DNA from: JADJXV01 sp046328995 | GTDB lineage: Bacteria; Bacteroidota; Ignavibacteria; Kapaibacteriales; UBA961 | Reading direction: 5' to 3' | Assembly: GCA_046328995.1 (NCBI GenBank) | Contig: JAXLVN010000004.1 | Location: forward strand, 372,001 to 436,000 | Length of the DNA stretch: 64,000 nucleotides | In this document: piece after piece, positions 27,145 through 36,082 of the stretch | How the letters are laid out: every line of letters begins with the position of its first letter | Numbering within the stretch: the first letter of the stretch is position 1 | Translations under genes and position numbers: made by a program | Notes under the pieces: model-generated | Database searches by the model: none | The model's input: the letters and a program-made list of their open reading frames with translations, nothing else | Told to the model about the DNA's origin: nothing

Positions 27145-28048
27145 AACCACATCTATTTCTCTTGTGAAACTACTCTCACTATCCAAATGAAAAATATCTA
27201 TGTGCATATTCGCAGAACGGAGCCGGAATTTCCTCTCACAAGTGAAATGATAAAACCTATTTATACACCTTCGGTAGCAATGAGTAGTGAACTCATTCCC
27301 AACCAAGAGAGCGCTCTATCGTCGCTCGATATTCATTGGTCGCCACAACTGGAAGTTGAGATACGCATACATCGTAAGCTGAATCTAATTTCATGCCAAG
27401 AGAATACTCCAACTATTTTGTAAAGAAAGGGGAGGATGGTGGGGCTGCCATCATCCTCTCTGTCCGAGGGGTGATATTGATCATCACGAGGTTAGTGCAG
27501 AAAAGGCGGTGGGAGCACATGGAGAAATAAGCAAACAAATGCTCTACACTAGAATTAAATCGGGACATACTTCAAAGAAATAACAATGAAATCAAAAAAA
27601 ACAGATATTGTCCGATATGACGTACTATTGCAATTATTGGCAGCCTACGACAGAAGTCCCTAATGATGCAGGAATCCTGTACCATCAATAGAATTACTCC
27701 CGGGACGGAGCGACAATGGAAAAACTATCGTATAGCAAACGATACGCATGATTCCGCATCGCAGCAGAACTCTTATCACCATCTGTTTGGGTATCCAATC
27801 TATGAGTTGCGGTGTGTAGAATGTGGATGATGTACGCTTCACCGGACGAGATGGGAGGTAATGGTGACTCCGGTGGAGGAATTGTTTTCGTTGGCATAGC
27901 AGAGAATACATACTGCCGCCGTTCTCATGTACTCTGAAGAGATTCTTCTTGAGACGATGGTGGCAGGCAAAAGGGAAGGGGTCATATATTCCAATGACAA
28001 AGTCTGATGATAAGTTTAGGATTTAAATAGTATTATAACGTTAACTTT
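27145..28048. other. Intergenic region without a supported gene
   Basis: A 78-codon frame (27187-27423) opens with a plausible MKNIYVHIRRTEPEF but has no later family features, so I do not call it. A 25-codon frame at 27586 (MKSKKTDIVRYDVLLQLL) is equally unsupported. AT-rich sequence precedes the gene at 28049. Confidence 0.4.
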
Positions 28049-28900
28049 ATGATGAAAATGAATGTTATTATAATCTCTTGTATATGGATACTATCGGTGA
28101 TACCCCTATCGGCACAGAACCCCGTCCCGTACGGAAATAATCCTTCAGCCGGCCGTTTTACGCGCATCAATGGAATTTCTATTTACTGTGAAATCTACGG
28201 AAACGGTCATCCATTGGTATTGCTGCACGGTAATGGCGGCTCAATTACGAGCAGGCAGAATATGCTTACAGCATTGGCACAAAAGTACAAAGTGATAGCT
28301 ATCGACAGTCGATGCCATGGTAATAGCGGATGTGGAGGCGAATTAAACTACGAGCTGATGGCTGCCGATGTCAATGCACTTTTAGATAGTCTGCATGTAG
28401 ATTCTGCCTATATATGGGGGCATAGTGACGGTGGAATTATCGGTCTGATTATGGGATATACGTATCCTGCAAAAGTCAAGCGCTTAATTGCAAGCGGGGC
28501 GAATATTACTCCTGATACATCTGCGCTTGAGCCATTGATTGTCGAGCTGATGCAGCACTATAGTCAGGTACCGGACAGTATGATGCAAAAGAGATTGAAA
28601 CTCATGGTATATCATCCACATATAGACGCACGGCTTCTTCAGACCATTGCGGCGCCGGTATTACTCGTTACTGGAGATCGTGATGCGGTACGATTAGAAC
28701 ATACCATAAAAATCTTTCAATCTATTCCTAATTCAAACTTATGTGTTCTACCGGCATCAACTCATTTTATTGCTGATGAAAAGCCCAATCTTATACTCTA
28801 TTGGTTGAACGAATTTTTTACCAAAGACTTTAGCAAGCCATCGACGGTAGAGTGGGCACAAAAAATGGCGAAACAATTGAGAATTGATATATATAAATAG
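28049..28900 (+). CDS. Secreted alpha/beta hydrolase
   Basis: This 283-residue hydrolase has a signal peptide (MMKMNVIIISCIWILSVIPLSA). The alpha/beta fold is clear: oxyanion LLHGNGGS (~58-65), the DSRCHGNSG turn, nucleophile elbow GHSDGG with Ser126, acid Asp212 in TGDRDAV, and His239 in STHFIADE. The cap region is short. The substrate (ester, lactone or haloalkane) cannot be read from sequence. There is no operon partner: upstream is a 900-bp gap and downstream a pseudogene on the other strand. Confidence 0.9.
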   Translation: MMKMNVIIISCIWILSVIPLSAQNPVPYGNNPSAGRFTRINGISIYCEIYGNGHPLVLLHGNGGSITSRQNMLTALAQKYKVIAIDSRCHGNSGCGGELNYELMAADVNALLDSLHVDSAYIWGHSDGGIIGLIMGYTYPAKVKRLIASGANITPDTSALEPLIVELMQHYSQVPDSMMQKRLKLMVYHPHIDARLLQTIAAPVLLVTGDRDAVRLEHTIKIFQSIPNSNLCVLPASTHFIADEKPNLILYWLNEFFTKDFSKPSTVEWAQKMAKQLRIDIYK

Positions 28901-28936
28901 GCGACAAGCGTGTTGGATGAATAAAAGCTCTCGATG

Positions 28937-29233
28937 CTATTCCACAGCCACAGTAGCAGCGGAAGAGTCAATTTCGTGGGTCATACAAAGGGCAATTTCA
29001 TTCTGTTCTTCGTTGTATAATTTTACGTTAAGTCCGGTCATTGTAAAACCCAATTTTTGGTAGAAAGTAATAGCCGGGACATTCGAGTTTTGCGTTTCTA
29101 CTTCTATAAGTCTATACGATGCTTTGCAGCACCGGCTTTGAGGTACGAATTCTCTAATTCGTTGAGGTCGGTCGGAATGTATAACTTCCGATTTCGCTTG
29201 TACCATCGTGGAAATATGCTTGTGAAGACGCAT
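28937..29233 (-). pseudogene. C-terminal remnant of a GNAT acetyltransferase
   Basis: The last ~60 residues match the end of the GNAT fold: YRLIEVETQNSNVPAITFYQ is the strand 5/helix 4 region, followed by KLGFTMTGLNVKLYNEE. The N-terminal acetyl-CoA-binding strands, including the R/Q-x-x-G-x-G/A loop, are missing. The ~35 residues before the conserved part (MRLHKHISTMVQAKSEVI) look unrelated. It reads as a 5'-truncated, dead gene. Confidence 0.62.
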
Positions 29234-29268
29234 TCCCGATGTATTCCCGGCGCTAAAATTCCCCGTCC

Positions 29269-29484
29269 GGGCAGTTGCTACAACTGCCCGTCAACACATA
29301 CCTATGAAACATCCCGCACATCCGTACTTTGTAAAAGTTCACTCTACCAGGTACCCGGTGATATTTTGAAGCTTGATGAAAAAGAACTATCCAGCAGGCG
29401 TTTCAAAGGTATATGTTGACGGTCGGTTGTAGCAACCGACCGGACGAAAAGTCCCCTCTCGGGAGAGGATTTAGGGGTGGGTTA
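29269..29484. repeat. Cluster of three palindromic intergenic repeats
   Basis: GGGCAGTTG-CTA-CAACTGCCC (29269-29289) and GGTCGGTTGTAGCAACCGACC (29421-29441) are stem-loops of one family. A third copy, TCCGGTCGGTTG/CAACCGACCGGA, is at 33563-33590. Next to them, 29451-29484 (GTCCCCTCTCGGGAGAGG then ATTTAGGGGTGGGTT) recurs in variant form at 31016. These look like mobile intergenic repeat families rather than gene parts. Confidence 0.7.
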
Positions 29485-29655
29485 GCGCCGGTTGAGCTAA
29501 ACATCATATAATCTCCCATATATGAATCATGTAACCATTACCCAATGTTATGTAACACAAACCACCTCAAATTACGCGAATTTTGCTTGTAGTATAAGCA
29601 ATGACTAACGCATATTTTCAAACATACAATTGTATCATTTATAAGAAAGTGTACT

Positions 29656-30261
29656 ATGGCAGAGATTAAGATTGAAAAGAAAAAAAAGGTTTGGCCCTGG
29701 GTGGTAGCCGGCCTTGGTGTCGTTGTTCTCGTGATTGCAATTTTGGTATTTCGTGATACCGGCAAACCCATGGATGTAGAAATGGCGACAGAGTACGTAC
29801 CTCAGCCGGAAAAGCCGATAGACCTTCTAAGTGTAAAAGAGAATAACGCCACCGTAGCTGCGTATGTCGATTTTATCGAACACAGTTCGGGCAAGATGAC
29901 ACTCGATCATGCCTTTTCGAATGAAGCGCTCTTGAAACTCATCGACGCTACTAAGGCAATGGCCGGTATCGCAGGATATACCATCCAGGCAGATTTAGAA
30001 AAAGTAAAGGGATATGCGAATATCATCACCAAAGAAAAATATGTCACAACCCATGCCGATTACATACGAATCGCTGATGATACATTGGCCAGCGAATTAC
30101 AAAACATCCAAATGGCAACGTATCCTACGCTGGCAAATGATATTGAAGAACTGAAACATGCCGCAGAAGCCGTTAACCCGAATGTACTTGCCCTCAAGCA
30201 AAAAGATGCCGTGAAGAATTACTTTGCAAAAGCATGTGAACTGTTGAAGAAAATGAATTAA
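29656..30261 (+). CDS. Single-pass membrane-anchored hypothetical protein
   Basis: In this 201-residue protein a basic N-terminus (MAEIKIEKKKKVWPW) leads into one membrane helix (VVAGLGVVVLVIAILVF, residues ~16-33). The C-terminal ~165 residues are outside and mostly helical, with a hinge at YVPQPEKPIDLLSV. No enzymatic motif is present. It lies 165 nt ahead of a PRC-barrel gene, so the two may be co-transcribed through the palindromic repeat between them. PRC-barrel proteins often go with envelope-stress genes, but a shared role is a guess. Confidence 0.78.
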   Translation: MAEIKIEKKKKVWPWVVAGLGVVVLVIAILVFRDTGKPMDVEMATEYVPQPEKPIDLLSVKENNATVAAYVDFIEHSSGKMTLDHAFSNEALLKLIDATKAMAGIAGYTIQADLEKVKGYANIITKEKYVTTHADYIRIADDTLASELQNIQMATYPTLANDIEELKHAAEAVNPNVLALKQKDAVKNYFAKACELLKKMN

Positions 30262-30303
30262 GTGGACGGTAAGGTGCTTTTGCAGATTTATACAACACAT
30301 AAT

Positions 30304-30365
30304 GTAGGGGCGAATTGCATTCGCCCCGGTCATGCAGGAGTCGGGCGAATGCAATTCGCCCCTAC
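30304..30365. repeat. Palindromic GTAGGGGCGAATT repeat (best-preserved copy)
   Basis: GTAGGGGCGAATTGCATTCGCCC is mirrored exactly by GGGCGAATGCAATTCGCCCCTAC around the 16-nt centre CGGTCATGCAGGAGTC. A transcript would form a 23-bp hairpin between the membrane-anchored gene and the PRC-barrel gene. Confidence 0.88.
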
Positions 30366-30426
30366 AATGGATGAATACTGCACTTGAAAACGTATCAAAA
30401 AACAAACTTTATATCAAAATACTATA

Positions 30427-30948
30427 ATGACAACGACAAACAAAAATCTCTTCTATCTCAGCGATTTACCGGATTACCAGGTGGCTGAAAATTATTGCGA
30501 CGTACGCGGCTGGAATGTACAGGATGCCAATAACCGCATCATTGGGAAAGTCGATCATTTACTGGTCAATAAAGCGACCGAACGGGTCGTGTATCTCGAT
30601 GTCGAAGTCGATGATGCGTTGATCGAAGAAGGTCATGACACCTATCACACGCCGGCACATGATGGCGTGCATGAATTTCTCAATAAAGAAGGGGAAAATC
30701 ATCTGATTATTCCTATTGGAATGGCTACAATTGACGAGAAAAACAACCTCGTCAAGAGCAATGAAATTAAAGGCGCCACATTCGCCAAAGCAAAACGCTT
30801 CAAAAAGGGCGCTCCTATTGACTTCGGCTACGAATTAGATGCAATGCGCCATTACAACGGAGACAATACCATTCATCCTTCAAATACCGTCGATGGATTC
30901 TACGACCGCGAAGAGTTTATTGATACCTTTCATCGTACGACGGTGTAG
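30427..30948 (+). CDS. PRC-barrel domain protein
   Basis: This 173-residue cytoplasmic protein opens with YQVAENYCDVRGWNVQDANN and RIIGKVDHLLVNKATERVVY, the PRC-barrel core (G-W-x-V-x-D ... GkV.d.l.d ... rVvYL.v). A second part (HLIIPIGMATIDEKN) also fits the fold. The rest (GFYDREEFIDTFHRTTV) resembles stress-linked PRC proteins of this group. There is no catalytic site; such barrels bind proteins or RNA. The exact partner is unknown. Confidence 0.85.
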   Translation: MTTTNKNLFYLSDLPDYQVAENYCDVRGWNVQDANNRIIGKVDHLLVNKATERVVYLDVEVDDALIEEGHDTYHTPAHDGVHEFLNKEGENHLIIPIGMATIDEKNNLVKSNEIKGATFAKAKRFKKGAPIDFGYELDAMRHYNGDNTIHPSNTVDGFYDREEFIDTFHRTTV

Positions 30949-31015
30949 GAATACCCATGCACCACCTTCTCCTAAGCGAGAAACAGTCTGAAAATAAAGC
31001 ACTTACCAACCAAAG

Positions 31016-31215
31016 TACCCTCTCGGGAGGGGATTCAGGGGTGGGTCAAGCGGCTGCATACGATAAACTATCAACCCACTTTTATATGGACGATTCGTAG
31101 AAATAAAGCTCCATAGGAGCGACATACATACGATCAATCCACCAACTATTTCGCTCCGATGGGGCTTTTATGAATTAGAGGACGTACGTTCTAGTACTAT
31201 TTCGCCCTTATAGGG
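31016..31215. repeat. Group of short palindromic repeats between genes
   Basis: 31016-31047 (ACCCTCTCGGGAGGGG then ATTCAGGGGTGGGT) repeats the unit at 29451. Farther right come AGCTCCATAGGAGCGACAT (~31108), TTTCGCTCCGATGGGGCTTT (~31150) and TTTCGCCCTTATAGGGCTAAAG (~31199), three related 'CTCC-x-x-GGAG' hairpin modules. The gap from 30949 to 31417 holds no gene. A TAATTTTG box at 31315-31322 may be the -7 element of the next gene, though no good -33 box is 20 bp upstream. Confidence 0.6.
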
Positions 31216-31417
31216 CTAAAGAAATGGATTATTACTCCTCGAAAAATTTGATGCGGAAACCCTATACCACAACCTCAATTCCCACCCATACATCAGAATT
31301 CCCGTATTGCGCTGTAATTTTGTAAATTAGAAGAGTGAACATGTACAATGGTCTCTGCCCCGCAGAGGATAACGACATGAATTCTCAATTTTTAAACAAT
31401 TTTACCTGTACATATCT

Positions 31418-32641
31418 ATGAAACATTTGCGTACTAGATTTCTTGCTCTCGTTCTTTGCGGTTTGCTGCTTGTTCCATCCCTCCTATCTGCCCAAGGCAA
31501 ATGGGTATCTGCTTCTACGGAGGGCTTCACGCCCCGCACATATCCGTGCGCTGCCACGGTTGATGGTATTGTCTATGTCTTTGGCGGCTTTTCGACTATT
31601 CTCGCATCCGGTGCGCAGAGTACCTGTGAAGCGTATGATCCCGGGACGGATAAGTGGATCACGCCTGATATCAGCGGAGTACTCACCGGAAGAGGCGGCG
31701 CATCGGCGAGTGTGGTCGATGGGAAGGTCTATGTTATCGGAGGCTCGGATGTTAATTCCATATCCATCAATTCCGTACAGGTCCTCGACCCCGTAGCAGG
31801 TGAATGGAATACTCTCAAAACAACGGGTGCAATGACCGCGCGCAACCGTCATGCCGCCGGCGTAATTGACGGTAAGATTTATATACTCGGCGGAGCACAG
31901 GCAGGAAATTATTTGACGAAAGTTGAAGTGCTCGATCCGGTGGCAAAGAAATGGACAACGCTCACAACGACCGGCACCTTCACACCACGCCGCGCATCAG
32001 CTGTGGCAGTGATTGATAAGAAGATGTATGTGTTCGGAGGATTCGACGGAGCGGCATATCTCAATACATTGGAAGTCTTTGACCCGGCGACCAATACCTG
32101 GTCGACGCCTACGGTGTCCGGCAACCCACTGCCAAGAGCAGGCGCTGCAGCAGCCGTCGTTGGCGGGAAAATATATATCATTGGCGGCTATAATGGAGTA
32201 TTACCGGACATTATTGAAGAATTTGATCCAAAGACCAACACCTGGAAAACAATCGACACGGAAGGAAATTTCTCGACACGTTCCGGTGTAGCATTAGCCA
32301 CTGTTGGCAACAGGCACTATGTCATTGGAGGTTCGCAAGCTGACCCCATCAGTGCCTACAATGAATACCTGACATTAGCTCCAAGCAGTGTCCACACAGT
32401 TACCGAAGATGCTCTTCGCCTAGCGCCCAATCCTACAAACGGTATGCTGAGAATAGACCATATTCCCGCAAACACGCTTCGCATATCAGTTCTCAATCTC
32501 CTCGGTGAGAATATTCTCGAAATATTGAATCCCAATCCACAGCTTGCGGTGATGAATCTCAAAAACTTCCCGGCAGGCGTGTATTACGTTCGGTTGGACA
32601 CACCGGCAGGTGCGGTGACGAGGATGATTGTCAAGGAGTAA
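31418..32641 (+). CDS. Kelch-repeat T9SS-secreted protein
   Basis: This 407-residue protein has a signal peptide (MKHLRTRFLALVLCGLLLVPSLLSA) and about six Kelch repeats (VYVFGGFS, VYVIGGSD, IYILGGAQ, MYVFGGFD, IYIIGGYN, HYVIGGSQ). They form one beta-propeller over residues ~27-325. The C-terminal ~80 residues are a T9SS sorting domain (LRLAPNPTNGMLRIDHIP ... FPAGVYYVRL ... MIVKE). The propeller resembles the first part of the product at 4126 but has no Omp28-like domain. It is likely a surface protein for binding; the ligand is unknown. Confidence 0.9.
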   Translation: MKHLRTRFLALVLCGLLLVPSLLSAQGKWVSASTEGFTPRTYPCAATVDGIVYVFGGFSTILASGAQSTCEAYDPGTDKWITPDISGVLTGRGGASASVVDGKVYVIGGSDVNSISINSVQVLDPVAGEWNTLKTTGAMTARNRHAAGVIDGKIYILGGAQAGNYLTKVEVLDPVAKKWTTLTTTGTFTPRRASAVAVIDKKMYVFGGFDGAAYLNTLEVFDPATNTWSTPTVSGNPLPRAGAAAAVVGGKIYIIGGYNGVLPDIIEEFDPKTNTWKTIDTEGNFSTRSGVALATVGNRHYVIGGSQADPISAYNEYLTLAPSSVHTVTEDALRLAPNPTNGMLRIDHIPANTLRISVLNLLGENILEILNPNPQLAVMNLKNFPAGVYYVRLDTPAGAVTRMIVKE

Positions 32642-32678
32642 GGGGGAGGGAAATTCATGAAGGACTGGTATTATAAAA

Positions 32679-32755
32679 CCATAGCCCACGGTTTTAGCCG
32701 TGGGCTATGGTAATCTGTCATCAAACACGTAGCCCACGGTTAAAACCGTGGGCTA
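32679..32755. repeat. Two TAGCCCACGG hairpins
   Basis: ATAGCCCACGG/CCGTGGGCTAT (32679-32710) and TAGCCCACGG/CCGTGGGCTA (32730-32755) are adjacent perfect stem-loops. The same family occurs at 56405-56465 and in a TAGCCCATGATT form at 58227-58258. They could fold in RNA and act as terminators, though no T-run follows. Confidence 0.75.
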
Positions 32756-32956
32756 TTGGGTTGGACAAAAAACTTCGATGTATGGAGTCAAATCGTAGGT
32801 TACGTGCCTACACAAAAACAAGAAAAATCCACACAAAAACAGAACGATGCATAGAAAACAACTGTCCAACCTACCGAAAGATTGGACAGCTCAAGAAGCA
32901 TAGGTACATGTAAAAACTACGAAAACTCAATGACACGTTGGCTGAGTGCTGCATAA

Positions 32957-33247
32957 TTACGACTCGTTTTTATCCATTGATTTGCCTTTAAACCACCACC
33001 GCATCCATCCGCGCCATGCATAACCGGAAGGTATTGCTAAACAGAGATAAACCACTAGTGTCAATAGAAATTCCCCATTGAAAAATGTATGTACTTCTAT
33101 CGGAATATTATTGCCAAGAAGCATGAATAATCTATACAATACCGTCGTTGAAATTGCATTTGGAATTGCAAAAACTATTATTGAATAACGAATAGATTCT
33201 TTGCTTTCAAAGAATTGTTGTACTTGTTGCTTGTTCATTGTGTTCAT
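32957..33247 (-). CDS. Small membrane protein, unknown
   Basis: This 96-residue product has two clear hydrophobic segments (IRYSIIVFAIPNAISTTVLYR and FLLTLVVYLCLAIPSGYAW). The N-terminus (MNTMNKQQVQQFFES) is charged and the C-terminus is basic (WRGWMRWWFKGKS). The start could also be the ATG three codons in. It faces away from the adjacent T9SS gene and has no operon partner. I do not recognise a family. Confidence 0.58.
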   Translation of the reverse strand: MNTMNKQQVQQFFESKESIRYSIIVFAIPNAISTTVLYRLFMLLGNNIPIEVHTFFNGEFLLTLVVYLCLAIPSGYAWRGWMRWWFKGKSMDKNES

Positions 33248-33598
33248 ATTTTTTTATCAAAAAAACAGATCATCTCAGTACTCAAAGTAACGCATGGATG
33301 GGAACATCTTTCTACTCTTTCGCAATTTTCCGGCATTTTTCAGTCCGGTCATGCAATAGAAGAGTTCTTGACCGGACTGGAAATATCACCTACTGCAAAT
33401 ATACAATATTCATCAAAATGTGCGAGGAGATGGATGGTAAAAAGTACATCAGGCGCATCTTCCTAGGGGATAAGGGCCTGATGTGTGTTGTTTTCGGTGG
33501 GTTTACGTCGATTTTTGGTAGTATTATCGCCTTGGTGTAGGCGTTTCTATTCATACGTGGCATCCGGTCGGTTGCTCCCAACCGACCGGACGTGAAAA
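33248..33598. other. Gap with gene-tail remnant and one hairpin repeat
   Basis: A 26-bp block at 33312-33337 is identical to the 3' end of the minus-strand gene at 37814-38317 (its last codons read RKIAKE-stop). This suggests an old partial duplication of that gene's tail. The palindrome TCCGGTCGGTTG/CAACCGACCGGA sits at 33563-33590. No intact gene is present. Confidence 0.5.
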
Positions 33599-35818
33599 TC
33601 ACCTTGCAATCACAATCGGCAGTGACATTCTGCCTCCACCGCCTTGGATTTCTATATAGTATATTCCTGACAGTAGCGCGCTTCCGTCGAATTGAAGAGC
33701 AGCGGTATTGCCACCGGCGTTTTTTGTCAGTGAAGTGGTGATATTTTGTATCTCTATACCGAGCATGGAGTAGAGTTTGACCTGAATTGTGGAAACATCA
33801 ATACTCTGCGACCAAATAGCATCGATGTGGACGATTCCTGAAGTGGGCACGGGACGTGGGTTGTAGAGCCAAACGGTAGGCGCGATATCAATCGTTGCCT
33901 CGGAAACAGAGGTGTAGAATGATCTGGGGAGCTTTTTCATCACCAATCCGGAGTTAAATCCACCCACTGCATAGGCAACATCATTACTCAATGAATAAAT
34001 AGCTTGGATGATTTCCTTGCCGGGTGTGGGAGACGGTTGCCAAGTTTTTCCGCCGTCGTTTGTTTCGAGAACTCTTCCTCCCGAGCCCGCTACATAGCCA
34101 TGGTGGCGGTCGTTGAAGGAAATGGCCGGCTGCGCTGATGCACTTGTCACTCTTCCTGAATCTGCTACAAGCCACGAACTACCGCCATCTTCTGTACGAA
34201 GAATGAGCGAACGGTACATCTGGTCATTTGCTGTTGCTACGCCATTGAATTCATCAAAAAAGTAAATCGAATTTATATTCTTGATAAAGGAAGGAAGTGC
34301 TTTTTTTTCAAATGATTGGCCTCTATCCCTCGATACAAAAAATGTATAATTAAATTGATTTTGAGGTGATTGATACGATCCTGTACAATACATCACGGAA
34401 TTCGATGCACAGAATACTTTTGTGAATGCGATACTGTCCAATACCTTCGTTGACCATGTCAGCCCGCGGTCGGTAGATATGCTGAGTTTACTGGTGGAGT
34501 ATCCTACAGCATCACTACCAACAACTACTGTAAAATCAGGTGAAAGTGCATGGATGGAAGCTAACCCGTTGGTTATTGAAAACTTTTGAGAGTAATTACT
34601 ACCGCCGTCCGTTGTGCGGAGCACAGAACCGCCGGAGCCCCCCGGACATGCAATTCCTGTGCGGGAGTCGTAAAAGTGGAGGGAGCTTACATAACCACCT
34701 GATAAAATAGTATCATATTCGCTTGCTCGCTGAGGCAGCCATGTGGCACCGGCATCATGCGTTCGGAATACCAACCCGAAACCACTACACCCTACAAATC
34801 CCGTGTCTTCAGTAATAAATTGTACGGCGGTGTATTTATAGTCTGACTGCAATAAATACGAGAGTAACGTCCAGTGTTCGCCACCATCTAGAGTTCGATA
34901 GATTGTCTTGTGCGCTCCGACTGCGAGACCAATTTTGGAATCCAGAAACAACACAGAATACAAATGTCCAACAGATATTTGGCTGGAATCGAAGTTGTTA
35001 TTGGCTATAAAGTGGCGACCGCCGTCAGTAGAGAAATGTATTTGTGAATTACGCGTAACAGCAAAGCCACGATCGTTCTTAGGAAAGCTCAGTGCGTTGG
35101 TACCTTTCGGTAAAGCAATGGTATCGGGATTCCATGTGCTGCCATTATCTTCGGATTTCAAAAGAAAAGAAAATGTTTCCCTCGCCGCTACTGCATACAC
35201 GGTCTTTTCGGCAGAAACGGTTATCGCTCTGATGCGATAGAGTGAATTAAACACCGGCTCGGCTTTTGTATCATCCCATGTAATTCCGCTATCGGTCGAT
35301 CGGAACACAAGCCCGTTTTCGGCTCCGATGAGGACAATACCGTTGGATAAGAATGCAACGGAGAAGAATGCTTCCGTTCTCGAAGTATTGACACGCATCC
35401 ATTTCTTGCCGCCATCTTCTGTTCGGAAAATTGTACCTTGATCACCGACAATTATTCCCACATTCTCACGAAACGCAACAGCCCGAAGCGTTCGAGTGCC
35501 GAGTGTTTGAATGCGCCATGATATCCCGGCATCATCCGTTGATAGAAGACTGCCATTTTCTCCAACGGCCACACCATGAAGTGAGTCAGCGAATGCAATA
35601 TTCATTAATGAATCAGCATAGCCCGTAGGAATCTGCCGCCAGGAATCTCCTTTATTGGGAGAACGCATCAGCACGCCATCCGTTCCGACAGCAAAGCAGG
35701 AAGATGTACCGGCAGAAGTTACGTGCAGCAAATCACTATTCAGCTTGTACCATTGATTCACCTCAGCACGAGCAAAAACCGGTAGAAAAATCACACAAAG
35801 TATGAGAAAATTGCGCAT
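33599..35818 (-). CDS. YCF48/BNR-like beta-propeller T9SS-secreted protein
   Basis: This 739-residue protein has a signal peptide (MRNFLILCVIFLPVFARA). It carries some ten repeats of the pattern 'T.DGG..W' joined to 'F.D...G.AVG' (GDSWRQIPTGYADSLMNIAF, TDGGEHWTLLSYLL, TNDGGKTWQPSP). These match the Ycf48/photosystem-assembly-like (BNR/Asp-box) propeller. The last ~90 residues form a T9SS-like sorting domain (YNPRPVPTSGIVHIDAIW, LLSGIYYIEIQ, IVIAR). It is probably a surface or extracellular scaffold; no catalytic residues stand out. Confidence 0.88.
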   Translation of the reverse strand: MRNFLILCVIFLPVFARAEVNQWYKLNSDLLHVTSAGTSSCFAVGTDGVLMRSPNKGDSWRQIPTGYADSLMNIAFADSLHGVAVGENGSLLSTDDAGISWRIQTLGTRTLRAVAFRENVGIIVGDQGTIFRTEDGGKKWMRVNTSRTEAFFSVAFLSNGIVLIGAENGLVFRSTDSGITWDDTKAEPVFNSLYRIRAITVSAEKTVYAVAARETFSFLLKSEDNGSTWNPDTIALPKGTNALSFPKNDRGFAVTRNSQIHFSTDGGRHFIANNNFDSSQISVGHLYSVLFLDSKIGLAVGAHKTIYRTLDGGEHWTLLSYLLQSDYKYTAVQFITEDTGFVGCSGFGLVFRTHDAGATWLPQRASEYDTILSGGYVSSLHFYDSRTGIACPGGSGGSVLRTTDGGSNYSQKFSITNGLASIHALSPDFTVVVGSDAVGYSTSKLSISTDRGLTWSTKVLDSIAFTKVFCASNSVMYCTGSYQSPQNQFNYTFFVSRDRGQSFEKKALPSFIKNINSIYFFDEFNGVATANDQMYRSLILRTEDGGSSWLVADSGRVTSASAQPAISFNDRHHGYVAGSGGRVLETNDGGKTWQPSPTPGKEIIQAIYSLSNDVAYAVGGFNSGLVMKKLPRSFYTSVSEATIDIAPTVWLYNPRPVPTSGIVHIDAIWSQSIDVSTIQVKLYSMLGIEIQNITTSLTKNAGGNTAALQFDGSALLSGIYYIEIQGGGGRMSLPIVIAR

Positions 35819-36082
35819 AGAAAACCTGGGGGTATGAGGTTGAGGAAATATACGTTGAAGAACTAATATTTACGAGTTGTAGTTTTAGCTATCATGCTGA
35901 CATTTAATGTGTAAAAAAATATGTATCTATTATGGAAGCTATTGCACCCAAGGTCAAGTATGTACCAAAGAACACCATATGAAATACATTCTCTTTGCTT
36001 GCCTTCTATTATCTATACATCTTCACCAATGCGTAGTGCAGGCATTTCAGAAATGGCAGTATTTACAGTTGTTGGGATAATC

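Noticed and set aside
27187..27423. 78-codon frame
   Set aside because: No family features past the first residues, no ribosome site and no neighbours.
32207..32641. Separate gene at the end of the 31418 Kelch protein
   Set aside because: The frame is continuous and the tail is its own T9SS domain.
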